Shown: positions 1-5,218, numbered from the stretch's first letter. The stretch: DNA of 8,107 nt from an uncultured Collinsella sp. (GCA_902489295.1 CABTZM010000093.1:1-8107), one strand, 5' to 3'. The notes: generated from the letters alone by a model not told the origin. Made by a program: numbers and translations.

Positions 1-188
1 ATGCCGCGCTCGCGCTCCTCGGGAGCCTTGTCGATGTTCTCGAACGCAGTGAAGTCAGCCTTGCAGCCCTCGGTCTCGGAGAGAACCTTGGTGATGGCAG
101 CGGTCAGCGTGGTCTTGCCGTGGTCGACGTGACCAATGGTGCCGATGTTAACATGCGGCTTAGTGCGCTCAAACTTCTCTTTGGCCAT
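1..188 (-). CDS. tuf: Elongation factor Tu, N-terminal 62 residues (3' end outside window)
   Basis: EF-Tu is the GTPase that carries aminoacyl-tRNA to the ribosomal A site. Seen: the translation opens MAKEKFERTKPHVNIGTIGH and continues VDHGKTTL, the G1/P-loop, at about residues 19-28. It runs on to APEERERG, just before the switch I threonine, where the window ends. The ATG at 188-186 has a strong Shine-Dalgarno GAGGAGGG upstream. About 62 of the usual roughly 395 codons are present; the gene is cut by the window edge, not broken. Directly upstream lies the tRNA-Tyr, tRNA-Thr, tRNA-Met array on the same strand. No convincing separate tuf promoter was found, so co-transcription with the tRNAs is likely (inference), as in E. 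coli tufB. Confidence 0.98.
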   Translation of the reverse strand, partial: MAKEKFERTKPHVNIGTIGHVDHGKTTLTAAITKVLSETEGCKADFTAFENIDKAPEERERG

Positions 189-192
189 AAAG

Positions 193-200
193 CCCTCCTC
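193..200 (-). promoter_or_regulatory. Ribosome binding site of tuf
   Basis: GAGGAGGG on the minus strand lies 4 nt upstream of the tuf ATG. It is a strong Shine-Dalgarno sequence and fixes the start. A small hairpin, GTCCC (211-215) with GGGAC (221-225), lies just upstream in the leader. Confidence 0.85.
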
Positions 201-235
201 TAAACAGGTCGTCCCCGGACGGGACTTTGCCTTTA

Positions 236-289
236 TACCATAGTGGCCTCTCAACATACTATTGAGAAGCCACCGTGTTACCTATGGTA
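236..289 (-). other. Long hairpin joining tRNA-Met to the tuf leader
   Basis: Seen: 243-254 pairs with 262-273 (12 bp, one G-U in the minus-strand RNA, 7-nt loop). Outside it, TACCATAG (236-243) is the perfect complement of CTATGGTA (282-289), sharing base 243. No U-run follows on either strand, so it does not look like a terminator. The outer arm covers the encoded 3' ACCA of tRNA-Met, so this fold and the mature tRNA acceptor stem exclude each other. A role in RNA processing or in separating tRNA from mRNA is inferred. Confidence 0.6.
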
Positions 290-361
290 GCGGTGACTGG
301 ATTCGAACCAGTGACGCCACGGGTATGAACCGTGTGCTCTAACCAACTGAGCTACACCGCC
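285..361 (-). tRNA. tRNA-Met (CAT)
   Basis: A full cloverleaf of 77 nt on the minus strand. The acceptor strand GGCGGTG pairs with CACCGCT (first pair G-U). The D stem is GCTC/GAGC, the anticodon stem CACGG/CCGTG encloses loop TTCATAC, and the T stem is ACTGG/CCAGT with loop TTCGAAT. The CCA end is encoded. The anticodon stem lacks the three G-C pairs of initiator tRNA, so this is elongator-type. A CAT tRNA that is lysidine-modified to read AUA (Ile) cannot be ruled out by eye. It is the last tRNA of the array before tuf. Confidence 0.95.
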
Positions 362-364
362 GGA

Positions 365-440
365 TGGAGCCTGCAACCAGACTTGAACTGGTGACCTCTT
401 CGTTACCAACGAAGTGCTCTACCGACTGAGCTATACAGGC
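365..440 (-). tRNA. tRNA-Thr (GGT)
   Basis: A full cloverleaf of 76 nt. The acceptor GCCTGTA pairs with TGCAGGC, the anticodon stem CTTCG/CGAAG encloses loop TTGGTAA (anticodon GGT), and the T stem is ACCAG/CTGGT. The discriminator is T and the CCA is encoded. It lies 3 nt from tRNA-Met, so the two must be cut from one transcript. It reads ACC and ACT codons; tRNA-Thr(TGT) lies at 5282-5356. Confidence 0.97.
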
Positions 441-450
441 ACTTGACGGG

Positions 451-532
451 TGGGAGCTATAGGATTCGAACCTATGTAGGCAGAGCCAACGGGTTTACAG
501 CCCGTCCCCATTAACCACTCGGGCAAACTCCC
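451..532 (-). tRNA. tRNA-Tyr (GTA)
   Basis: A class II tRNA with a long variable arm, 82 nt up to the discriminator A. The acceptor GGGAGTT pairs with AGCTCCC, the anticodon loop is CTGTAAA (anticodon GTA), and the T arm is ATAGG/CCTAT with TTCGAAT. The bases after the discriminator are CCC, so the CCA end is not encoded and must be added by nucleotidyltransferase. The Thr and Met tRNAs downstream encode theirs. It is the first tRNA of the array. Confidence 0.96.
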
Positions 533-551
533 AATCGTTCAAGTATCCGCA

Positions 552-572
552 GGTCCTTTGGTCTTTTGGACC
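552..572 (-). other. Small hairpin in the tRNA operon leader
   Basis: GGTCC (552-556) is complementary to GGACC (568-572). It falls between the predicted transcription start near 588 and the 5' end of tRNA-Tyr at 532, so it lies in the transcribed leader. Its function is unknown; a stability or processing role is only a guess. Confidence 0.35.
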
Positions 573-594
573 GCCGCCCCCGCGAACGAAAAAG

Positions 595-624
595 ATAATA
601 CGATGCAACCTTGGGGGCTGTCAA
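595..624 (-). promoter_or_regulatory. Sigma-70 type promoter of the tRNA-Tyr/Thr/Met-tuf operon
   Basis: On the minus strand a perfect -35 TTGACA (619-624) and a -10 TATTAT (595-600, five of six matches) are separated by 18 bp. A T-rich stretch lies upstream of the -35. Transcription should begin near 588-586, about 55 nt before tRNA-Tyr. This is the best promoter in the window, as expected for stable RNA and EF-Tu synthesis. Confidence 0.85.
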
Positions 625-839
625 CGAAAACCTCTAGATACACGGTGCCGGGCGTATCTATATAGCCGTGACCTGCGGTTTTATTGAGTTTGGATATGAA
701 GGACAGCGGATTTCGCTGCACTGGTGACATTTCCCGAGGGAACACTTTGGCACGGTGGAGTACGCCCACAGCATCGACCTTCGATAACGGCCCTCTTGCA
801 CTATTACATAGGTCGCGATCGGGCTTCCCCGGCACGATC
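625..839. other. Noncoding stretch with no recognised gene
   Basis: No frame here has a plausible start, ribosome binding site and family-like protein. A short inverted repeat, TAGATAC (635-641) with GTATCTA (654-660), contains a nested CGG/CCG pair and lies just upstream of the tRNA promoter. A small TTCCC/GGGAA dyad lies at about 730-741. No T-runs follow, so neither looks like a terminator. Otherwise nothing was recognised. Confidence 0.5.
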
Positions 840-921
840 GAGCGTGGATATTCTCCCGCTCTTAGCGCAGCTCTAAGGCCAAAGTGGCAGATTATCCACG
901 CTCATTCTCCAGGCGGGAGAA
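840..921. repeat. Palindromic repeat element behind the rpiR gene (left cassette flank)
   Basis: Two pairs of inverted words interleave. GAGCGTGGATA (840-850) is the exact complement of TATCCACGCTC (893-903), and TTCTCCCGC (851-859) of GCGGGAGAA (913-921). A CTTAG/CTAAG hairpin (861-877) sits inside. The 20 bp at 891-910 recur at 4942-4961 with one mismatch. The element begins 14 bp beyond the rpiR stop. There is no U-run, so it is not an obvious terminator. The function is unknown; it may be an extragenic palindromic repeat. Confidence 0.65.
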
Positions 922-935
922 CTATAGAGCCGCAA

Positions 936-1769
936 CTACTCGGGCCAGGCCAAAGTAGACCCATAGAGCGGCTCACCCTTGGTGCAGGGGTAGCGACTCA
1001 AGTAACACGACGACAGCAAGTCGAAGAAATAAGTCATGGCATATTTCGAATAAACGCCGAGTCGGTCAATTCCGTTTCCCGCATTACCAAGACGATATAC
1101 ACGGTCAAAAGACCTCGATTTGTCATCGTTGCTAAACGCAGTAATTAGAATCTTCCTGCCCGAACGGCAATCAAGATACTCACGCGCCTGTGACGCAAAT
1201 AGCCCGGAGACCGATACGAGAATTATCAATGACTGCGAAGCGTCTCCTATGTTTTTCAATTCCGCGACGTTAGCCCCAGCAACTATGCGAACTATCTTGC
1301 CCGCATAAAACATTTCCTGCTGAAATCGTACGAGATTGGCGCTCACATTATTGGTGCACCAGATTTCAACGTTTTTATGGCCATCAATTTCGTCGGCAAT
1401 GTGCTTAATAGCGATATCGGACACGCCGCTTTCAACCTCAGCGAACATCTCGATCATGCGAACGTCGAGCTCTGCCCTGTACTCCTCGTAGCCAAATTCC
1501 TCCTCTCGATGGCTTAAGTCGCTTGGAAAGACTGATTGAGTAAATGATTCTTTCAAATCGCTAAGAGACTGGTAGCCCAATCGATTGCAGAAACGACGAA
1601 CAGCGGAACGGGTCACGAATGCATCGCGGGTTATTGCGGCAACATTGATTTCGCTCGAACGCCTAATGTGAGCGATGAGATATCGAGCGATGGCGGCATC
1701 GTTTGACCCAAACTCGCTGTTGATGATGGAGCTAATGCGATTGAGCACGTCGAAGTCATTGATATTCAC
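936..1769 (-). CDS. RpiR/MurR-family transcriptional regulator of the adjacent PTS operon
   Basis: A DNA-binding regulator with a phosphosugar-sensing SIS domain. Numbering here is from an in-frame ATG at 1808. The N-terminal RpiR helix-turn-helix lies at about residues 20-95, including TRSAVRRFCNRLGYQSLSDLK, the family recognition helix and LG(Y/F) signature. The SIS domain spans about 125-250, with SLIILVSVSGLF where the family has a serine-rich phosphosugar loop; one usual Ser/Thr appears to be missing. I start at GTG (1769), because AGAGGG lies 5 nt upstream and the protein then begins about 11 residues before the first helix. The upstream ATG has no Shine-Dalgarno and would add 13 residues. 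It is divergent from the hydrolase-permease operon, so it probably controls it; activator or repressor cannot be told. GC is lower than in rlmB or cysS. Confidence 0.9.
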   Translation of the reverse strand: MNINDFDVLNRISSIINSEFGSNDAAIARYLIAHIRRSSEINVAAITRDAFVTRSAVRRFCNRLGYQSLSDLKESFTQSVFPSDLSHREEEFGYEEYRAELDVRMIEMFAEVESGVSDIAIKHIADEIDGHKNVEIWCTNNVSANLVRFQQEMFYAGKIVRIVAGANVAELKNIGDASQSLIILVSVSGLFASQAREYLDCRSGRKILITAFSNDDKSRSFDRVYRLGNAGNGIDRLGVYSKYAMTYFFDLLSSCYLSRYPCTKGEPLYGSTLAWPE

Positions 1770-1774
1770 GTGAT

Positions 1775-1780
1775 CCCTCT
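1775..1780 (-). promoter_or_regulatory. Ribosome binding site supporting the GTG start of the RpiR gene
   Basis: AGAGGG on the minus strand lies 5 nt before GTG 1769-1767. The 15 nt before the alternative ATG at 1808 are A/T-rich with no purine-rich match to 16S rRNA, so this site decides the start. Confidence 0.6.
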
Positions 1781-1811
1781 TTCCGCTCTCCTCGAAATCA
1801 TGGTTCATTTA

Positions 1812-1863
1812 TTGAATCAAACAGCTTTGGTCGTTCTCCTATGATTCAAATCAGTTGACGTCA
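1812..1863. promoter_or_regulatory. Candidate operator region between the divergent regulator and operon
   Basis: Seen: TTGAATCA (1812-1819) and its complement TGATTCAA (1842-1849). Each is also part of a small dyad, TTGAATCAA and TGATTCAAATCA, with centres about 31 bp apart, close to three helical turns. A perfect palindrome, TGACGTCA, lies at 1856-1863. RpiR proteins bind inverted repeats in divergent intergenic regions, so this is the best place for the operator (inference). TATGAT (1840-1845) could be a plus-strand -10, but no good -35 accompanies it, so no promoter is called. Confidence 0.45.
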
Positions 1864-1910
1864 TCTTAATCGTAATTCCGCCACACGTATCCACCGTGTT
1901 GAATGATGGA

Positions 1911-1916
1911 AAGGGG
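1911..1916 (+). promoter_or_regulatory. Ribosome binding site choosing the GH1 start
   Basis: AAGGGG lies 4 nt before ATG 1921. In-frame ATGs at 1903 and 1906 have no Shine-Dalgarno in front of them and would place this site inside the gene. Confidence 0.65.
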
Positions 1917-1920
1917 ATTC

Positions 1921-3339
1921 ATGGGCAACGTGAACAACATGCCGTTTCTCTGGGGTTCCGCCACGGCGTCTTATCAGTGCGAGGGTGCCTGGAATGAAGA
2001 CGGCAAAGGCCTTGCCGAGTGGGATTTCTTTAGCCACACAAGCAATAAGAACATCAACCATGTTGACGGTGATGTATCTTGCGACTTCTACCATCGCTAT
2101 GAAGAAGATATCCGCATGATGAAAGAAGGCGGACAAAACACCTATCGCTTCTCTCTTTCATGGAGTCGAATCATCCCCACGGGTATCGGCGAAGTGAATG
2201 AAGAGGGTATCGATTTTTATAATCGGGTCATTGATTGCTGCCTCGAAAATGGCATAGAGCCCAACGTTACGCTGTTCCATTACGATCTGCCATTCACGCT
2301 TGCTTGCAAAGGCGGATGGCTGAACAATGACATGGCAGAGTGGTTCTGCAAATACGCCAAGATTTGCTTTGAGCGCTTTGGAGACCGCGTCAAAATCTGG
2401 GCTACCGTTAACGAGCCGCATTTCTACAGCTACTGCGTAAACATGTTGGGCAACTATCCCCCCAATCGATCGCTCGACGTTCAGTCGTACATGCAGTTTC
2501 AGTACAACCTGATGCGCGCAAGCGCACTCGCAGTCCGAACATATCGTCAAATGGGCTACGACGGCATCATCGGCGCCGTCCACGATGGCGGCGTTGTCGA
2601 ACTCGACCCGGCAACCGAGCACCCTGATGACGTATTTCGATACGCAGACTTTTTCGCCAATCGCATGATTCTGGCACCAGCGCTTCAGGGTCAACTGCCG
2701 CCAGAAATGGACGAAATCCTTGAAAAACTTGGCGTCTCGCTCTATCGATCCCCAAATGACGTAGAAGAATTCAGAGACGGTAAAGTCGATTTTATTGGAC
2801 TCAACGTGTATTGCCGAGAGTATGTAACCGACTGGCACGGTGGAGAGCTTGCCGTTTCGGCGAACAATAAGGGCGGTTCGAGCAAAAAGGTCGAAGGGAA
2901 ATGCATTGCGCCCTTGTTTGAAAGCGCCCGCGACAGCAATGTTCCCCGCAATAAATGGGGCCGTGAAATACTCCCAGGTTGCATGTATTCAACCATCATG
3001 GATGTCCACGAGCGCTATGACGCGCCCCGCATCTTTATTACGGAAAACGGACATGGCGCCTATGAGCAACCAGACGCAGACGGAATGGTCCACGATGATG
3101 ACCGCATCGAGCTTCTGGGCCAGTTCATCGAGCACATGATGAGGGCCAAGCGCGACGGCGCGCGCGTTGAGGGCTACTACCTCTGGTCGACGATGGATCT
3201 GTATAGCTGGATCAACGGCTACGAAAAACGATACGGACTTGTCCATATCGACTTCGAAAACAATCTGGAGCGCACCCCCAAAAAGAGCTGGTATTGGTAC
3301 CGAGACCTTATCTCGAAGTATCAGGAGCAGGAAGGTTAG
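1921..3339 (+). CDS. Glycoside hydrolase family 1 6-phospho-beta-glycosidase
   Basis: A cytoplasmic retaining hydrolase that splits a PTS-phosphorylated beta-glucoside or beta-galactoside. From ATG 1921 it has 472 residues, normal for GH1. Seen: the N-terminal signature LWGSATASYQCEGA (about 10-23), H120, acid/base TVNEP with E165, and nucleophile ITENG with E375. The phosphate-binding loop reads DLYSWINGYEKRYG, with S429, K436 and Y438 in the positions that hold the 6-phosphate in LacG-type enzymes. Non-phospho GH1 glucosidases have NFEW there, so a phospho-substrate is likely. W430 matches the tryptophan of 6-phospho-beta-galactosidases. Gluco- versus galacto-specificity cannot be settled by eye. 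It has no signal peptide. It is the first gene of the operon, 9 bp before the permease. Confidence 0.93.
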   Translation: MGNVNNMPFLWGSATASYQCEGAWNEDGKGLAEWDFFSHTSNKNINHVDGDVSCDFYHRYEEDIRMMKEGGQNTYRFSLSWSRIIPTGIGEVNEEGIDFYNRVIDCCLENGIEPNVTLFHYDLPFTLACKGGWLNNDMAEWFCKYAKICFERFGDRVKIWATVNEPHFYSYCVNMLGNYPPNRSLDVQSYMQFQYNLMRASALAVRTYRQMGYDGIIGAVHDGGVVELDPATEHPDDVFRYADFFANRMILAPALQGQLPPEMDEILEKLGVSLYRSPNDVEEFRDGKVDFIGLNVYCREYVTDWHGGELAVSANNKGGSSKKVEGKCIAPLFESARDSNVPRNKWGREILPGCMYSTIMDVHERYDAPRIFITENGHGAYEQPDADGMVHDDDRIELLGQFIEHMMRAKRDGARVEGYYLWSTMDLYSWINGYEKRYGLVHIDFENNLERTPKKSWYWYRDLISKYQEQEG

Positions 3340-3343
3340 GAGA
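3338..3343 (+). promoter_or_regulatory. Ribosome binding site of the EIIB frame
   Basis: AGGAGA starts within the TAG stop of the hydrolase gene and lies 5 nt before ATG 3349, so the two genes are probably translationally coupled. Confidence 0.75.
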
Positions 3344-3348
3344 AAGAG

Positions 3349-3693
3349 ATGAAATATCAGGCAATGTCCGAAACAGTCCTAAAGGCTGTTGGCGGCAAAG
3401 AGAACATTACATCGGTAACTCATTGTGCGACGCGCCTTCGCATCGACGCACGAGACACCTCGATTATCGATCTCCAGCTCGCCAAATCGGCCGATCAGGC
3501 GCTCGGGGCAGTAGTCAGCGGTGGCCAGCTTCAGGTGATCATCGGCCCCAACGTCACCGAGGCTTACAACGACTTCCTCGACTTCGCGGGAATCGAAGTC
3601 GGCGGTGGCACGGTTGCCGACGATGCCCAAACCGCCAAAGACCTTGCAGAAGGCATTAAAAGCGGTAACACCGCCATGGGCTTGATTGAGTAA
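3349..3693 (+). CDS. PTS EIIB domain of a beta-glucoside-family EIIBC, ended by an in-frame TAA
   Basis: EIIB accepts phosphate from EIIA on a cysteine and passes it to the incoming sugar. Seen: 114 residues with the family core VGGKENITSVTHCATRLR, where C26 is the phosphorylation site, and GVVxxGGQxQVIIG-like VVSGGQLQVIIG at about 54-65. Residues after about 85 resemble the linker that in fused EIIBC proteins leads into the membrane domain. The TAA at 3691-3693 is in the same frame as the EIIC part, and the nine codons after it (FGNVSAQVF) run directly into MPIVPAL. The most economical reading is a single EIIBC gene of 466 codons with one nonsense codon. A real split gene or a base-call error are the alternatives. 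The EIIB domain itself is complete. Confidence 0.88.
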   Translation: MKYQAMSETVLKAVGGKENITSVTHCATRLRIDARDTSIIDLQLAKSADQALGAVVSGGQLQVIIGPNVTEAYNDFLDFAGIEVGGGTVADDAQTAKDLAEGIKSGNTAMGLIE

Positions 3694-3720
3694 TTCGGGA
3701 ACGTCTCTGCACAGGTATTC
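3691..3720 (+). other. In-frame stop and untranslated link inside EIIBC
   Basis: The TAA and nine following sense codons lie in one frame with both permease parts (3721 minus 3349 is a multiple of three). No clear Shine-Dalgarno precedes ATG 3721; the nearest purines are a weak AGG. A single substitution in TAA would restore a continuous frame, for instance from AAA, CAA or GAA. Confidence 0.8.
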
Positions 3721-4749
3721 ATGCCCATCGTCCCGGCGCTCATCGTTGGCGGACTCATTCTTTCGATCAAGAATCTCCTGGTCAATTATTGCGGATTGAG
3801 CACCGATAGCGGAACCGCCCAGGTCCTGTTGGCGATCTTTAGCGCTTCGTTTAGCTTCTTGCCCGTTTATCTTGGTTATCAGCTCGCAGCCGTCATGAAG
3901 ATGCAGCCCATCATGGGCGCATTGCTGGGCGCGATCATGATCAGCTCGTCCATTAGCGGTGCTGAGGGTCTCGACTTTCTTGGCATCCCCATCCCGACGA
4001 ATGACTACTCGAGCACGGTGGTGCCAATCGTACTGGGCGTCGTGTTCATGTACTTCGTCGATCGCGGTCTTCAGAAAATCATTCCCGACGTTACCAAACT
4101 GTTCTTGAAGCCGCTGCTCACCATGATCATCGTCGTGCCCGTCGAGCTGATTATCCTTGGCCCCGCCGGCAGCATGATGGGCTACGCGCTGAGCGATGCC
4201 GTCACGTGGCTTATGGACAACGTGGCATTTATCGCCACTCCGATCCTGGCAGCCCTTAACCCCTATTTCGTCATGCTCGGTCTCGATAAGGCTTACATCG
4301 CAATCGAAGTTACGAGCCTGGCGCAGCTCGGTTGGGCACCCATTATCTTTGGATTCATCTCGAACCTCTGTATTGGCGGCACGAGCCTCGCCCTGGCAAC
4401 TGCCATGAAGGGAAACAAAGAGAAGAGGGGTATGGTCACCACGGTTGCCGTCACCGCACTCTGTGGCGTAACCGAGCCCGCGTTCTACGGTTGCCTCATC
4501 GAGCGTCCCCGTCTGCTTGTCGGCACGGCAATCGGCGCGCTCTGCGCTGGACTCCCTGCAGGCATCTTTGTTCTGAAAGAGTATGTTGCGGGAGCATGCC
4601 CCGGCCTTCTTTCGGCACTCATCTTTATCGCTCCCGATGGGTCCATGGGCAACTTCGTGCTGGCATGCGTTGTCGCCATCATCGCCATCGTCGTCTCCTT
4701 CATCGCTGCGCGCGTGATCATCAAGAAGAACCCCAGCTATATTGAGTAG
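3721..4749 (+). CDS. PTS EIIC membrane domain of the same permease
   Basis: EIIC forms the sugar channel in the inner membrane. The frame from ATG 3721 gives 342 mostly hydrophobic residues with about 8-10 membrane segments. It starts at MPIVPALIVGG, which corresponds to the PI(V/L)PA motif of TM1 in beta-glucoside and sucrose permeases. Further marks are SSTVVPIVLGV at about 99-109 and CGVTEPAFYG with E252, the GITEP(A)xYG signature. Where many relatives have GxH near the substrate site, this has GLDKAYIAIE. The protein ends soon after the last segment, with no EIIA domain. With the in-frame TAA upstream, translation would require restart at 3721 without a good ribosome binding site, or the gene is a pseudogene. 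Sequence after the stop shows no decay. Confidence 0.88.
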   Translation: MPIVPALIVGGLILSIKNLLVNYCGLSTDSGTAQVLLAIFSASFSFLPVYLGYQLAAVMKMQPIMGALLGAIMISSSISGAEGLDFLGIPIPTNDYSSTVVPIVLGVVFMYFVDRGLQKIIPDVTKLFLKPLLTMIIVVPVELIILGPAGSMMGYALSDAVTWLMDNVAFIATPILAALNPYFVMLGLDKAYIAIEVTSLAQLGWAPIIFGFISNLCIGGTSLALATAMKGNKEKRGMVTTVAVTALCGVTEPAFYGCLIERPRLLVGTAIGALCAGLPAGIFVLKEYVAGACPGLLSALIFIAPDGSMGNFVLACVVAIIAIVVSFIAARVIIKKNPSYIE

Positions 4750-4850
4750 ATGCCCGCTGTTTGCATTGGGGACATCCTCGGCAGACCATTAGCAAGAACC
4801 CAAGAAGTTCCTTAGGAGCTCGATTAATCCATTCGGATTCCTGAGGCACA

Positions 4851-4890
4851 AACGGCCCCGATTCCACAATGAAATCGGGGCCGTTGTTTC
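4851..4890 (+). terminator. Rho-independent terminator of the hydrolase-PTS operon
   Basis: AACGGCCCCGATT (4851-4863) and AATCGGGGCCGTT (4873-4885) form a perfect 13-bp stem with a 9-nt loop, followed by GTTTC. It lies 101 bp after the EIIC stop. The U-tract is short but the stem is very stable. Confidence 0.85.
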
Positions 4891-4941
4891 TAAAGCCGTC
4901 GATAGACAATCGGTGTTTACCTTAGCTCTCTATCCAAGTTA

Positions 4942-4961
4942 ATTATCCACGCTCGTTCTCC
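4942..4961 (+). repeat. Direct repeat copy, right flank of the cassette
   Basis: Matches 891-910 at 19 of 20 positions (A/G at the 14th). In both copies it is followed by a GAGA-containing half that can pair with TCTC, and preceded some 20-30 bp upstream by AGCTCT. It sits 52 bp past the operon terminator. A partial copy, ATCCACGCTCG, follows at 4996-5006. Confidence 0.7.
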
Positions 4962-4995
4962 GGTCGAGAGATTTTCTTCGCTCGCGTGTCCAGAA

Positions 4996-5006
4996 ATCCA
5001 CGCTCG
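4996..5006 (+). repeat. Second partial copy of the ATCCACGCTCG motif
   Basis: Eleven bases identical to 4945-4955, 51 bp further on in the same orientation. It lies in noncoding DNA, like the three other copies. Confidence 0.55.
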
Positions 5007-5040
5007 AACAGGACCCCATGTCCGCACCCGCTCTTGTCTC

Positions 5041-5087
5041 GATCTGTAACAGCAAGAGGCCTATTCCGCTTCTACATGTTACAGATC
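5041..5087. repeat. Palindromic element, unit 1 of 2
   Basis: GATCTGTAACA (5041-5051) and TGTTACAGATC (5077-5087) are perfect 11-bp inverted arms around 25 bp. Inside, AGAGGC (5055-5060) can pair with GCTTCT (5068-5073) with one G-U. A competing pairing exists between CTCTTG (5031-5036) and CAAGAG (5053-5058). There is no coding frame and no U-run. The same layout recurs exactly 80 bp downstream. Confidence 0.7.
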
Positions 5088-5120
5088 AAGATATTCCTAA
5101 AACACCCTAAGTTTCATCTC

Positions 5121-5167
5121 AATCTGTAACAGTTAGATGCCGAATATCGGTCTTGGTGTTACAGATT
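5121..5167. repeat. Palindromic element, unit 2 of 2
   Basis: AATCTGTAACA (5121-5131) and TGTTACAGATT (5157-5167) are perfect 11-bp arms around 25 bp, the same size as unit 1. The outermost pair is A-T where unit 1 has G-C, so both arms changed together. The inner AGA (5135-5137) and TCT (5151-5153) are conserved in place, while the apical part differs (CCGA/TCGG here). Upstream, TCTC precedes the arm in both units. Confidence 0.7.
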
Positions 5168-5194
5168 TAGACAAACTGGAGGACGAGACAAACC

Positions 5195-5218
5195 AAAAAC
5201 GGGTTGAGCGCTAACCCG
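5195..5218 (-). terminator. Second terminator behind tRNA-Thr(TGT)
   Basis: Read on the minus strand, CGGGTT (5213-5218) pairs with AACCCG (5200-5205) around a 7-nt loop and is followed by TTTTT (5195-5199). It is a classic intrinsic terminator, about 24 nt past the first one. Confidence 0.7.

Noticed and set aside
243..273. The inner hairpin before tuf as a Rho-independent terminator.
   Set aside because: Neither strand has a U-run after the stem, and it would cut tuf off from the only good promoter.
285..361. tRNA-Met as initiator tRNA.
   Set aside because: It lacks the three consecutive G-C pairs at the base of the anticodon stem and has a paired first acceptor position (G-U).
539..835. 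A minus-strand frame of 98 codons upstream of the tRNA array.
   Set aside because: It runs through the near-consensus tRNA promoter, starts at GTG without a clear ribosome binding site, and resembles no known protein.
891..900. TTATCCACG copies as DnaA boxes and a possible replication origin.
   Set aside because: The last base differs from the usual TTATCCACA, only two copies have the TTAT part, and there is no dnaA, dnaN or AT-rich unwinding region. The conserved word extends past the box into GCTC, so it fits the repeat better.
684..1148. A plus-strand frame of 154 codons entering the rpiR gene from its 3' side.
   Set aside because: It starts at TTG without a Shine-Dalgarno, crosses the palindromic repeat and is antisense to the regulator.
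1855..1890. TTGACG at 1855-1860 as the -35 of the operon promoter.
   Set aside because: No acceptable -10 lies 16-18 bp downstream (the expected place reads about CCGCCA), so it was not called.
2158..2838. A minus-strand frame of 226 codons inside the GH1 gene.
   Set aside because: It is antisense to a gene with intact catalytic motifs; a shadow frame.
5031..5167. The twin palindromes as a CRISPR array.
   Set aside because: There are only two units, and the part between the arms is partly conserved and self-complementary, not a spacer. No cas genes are present.
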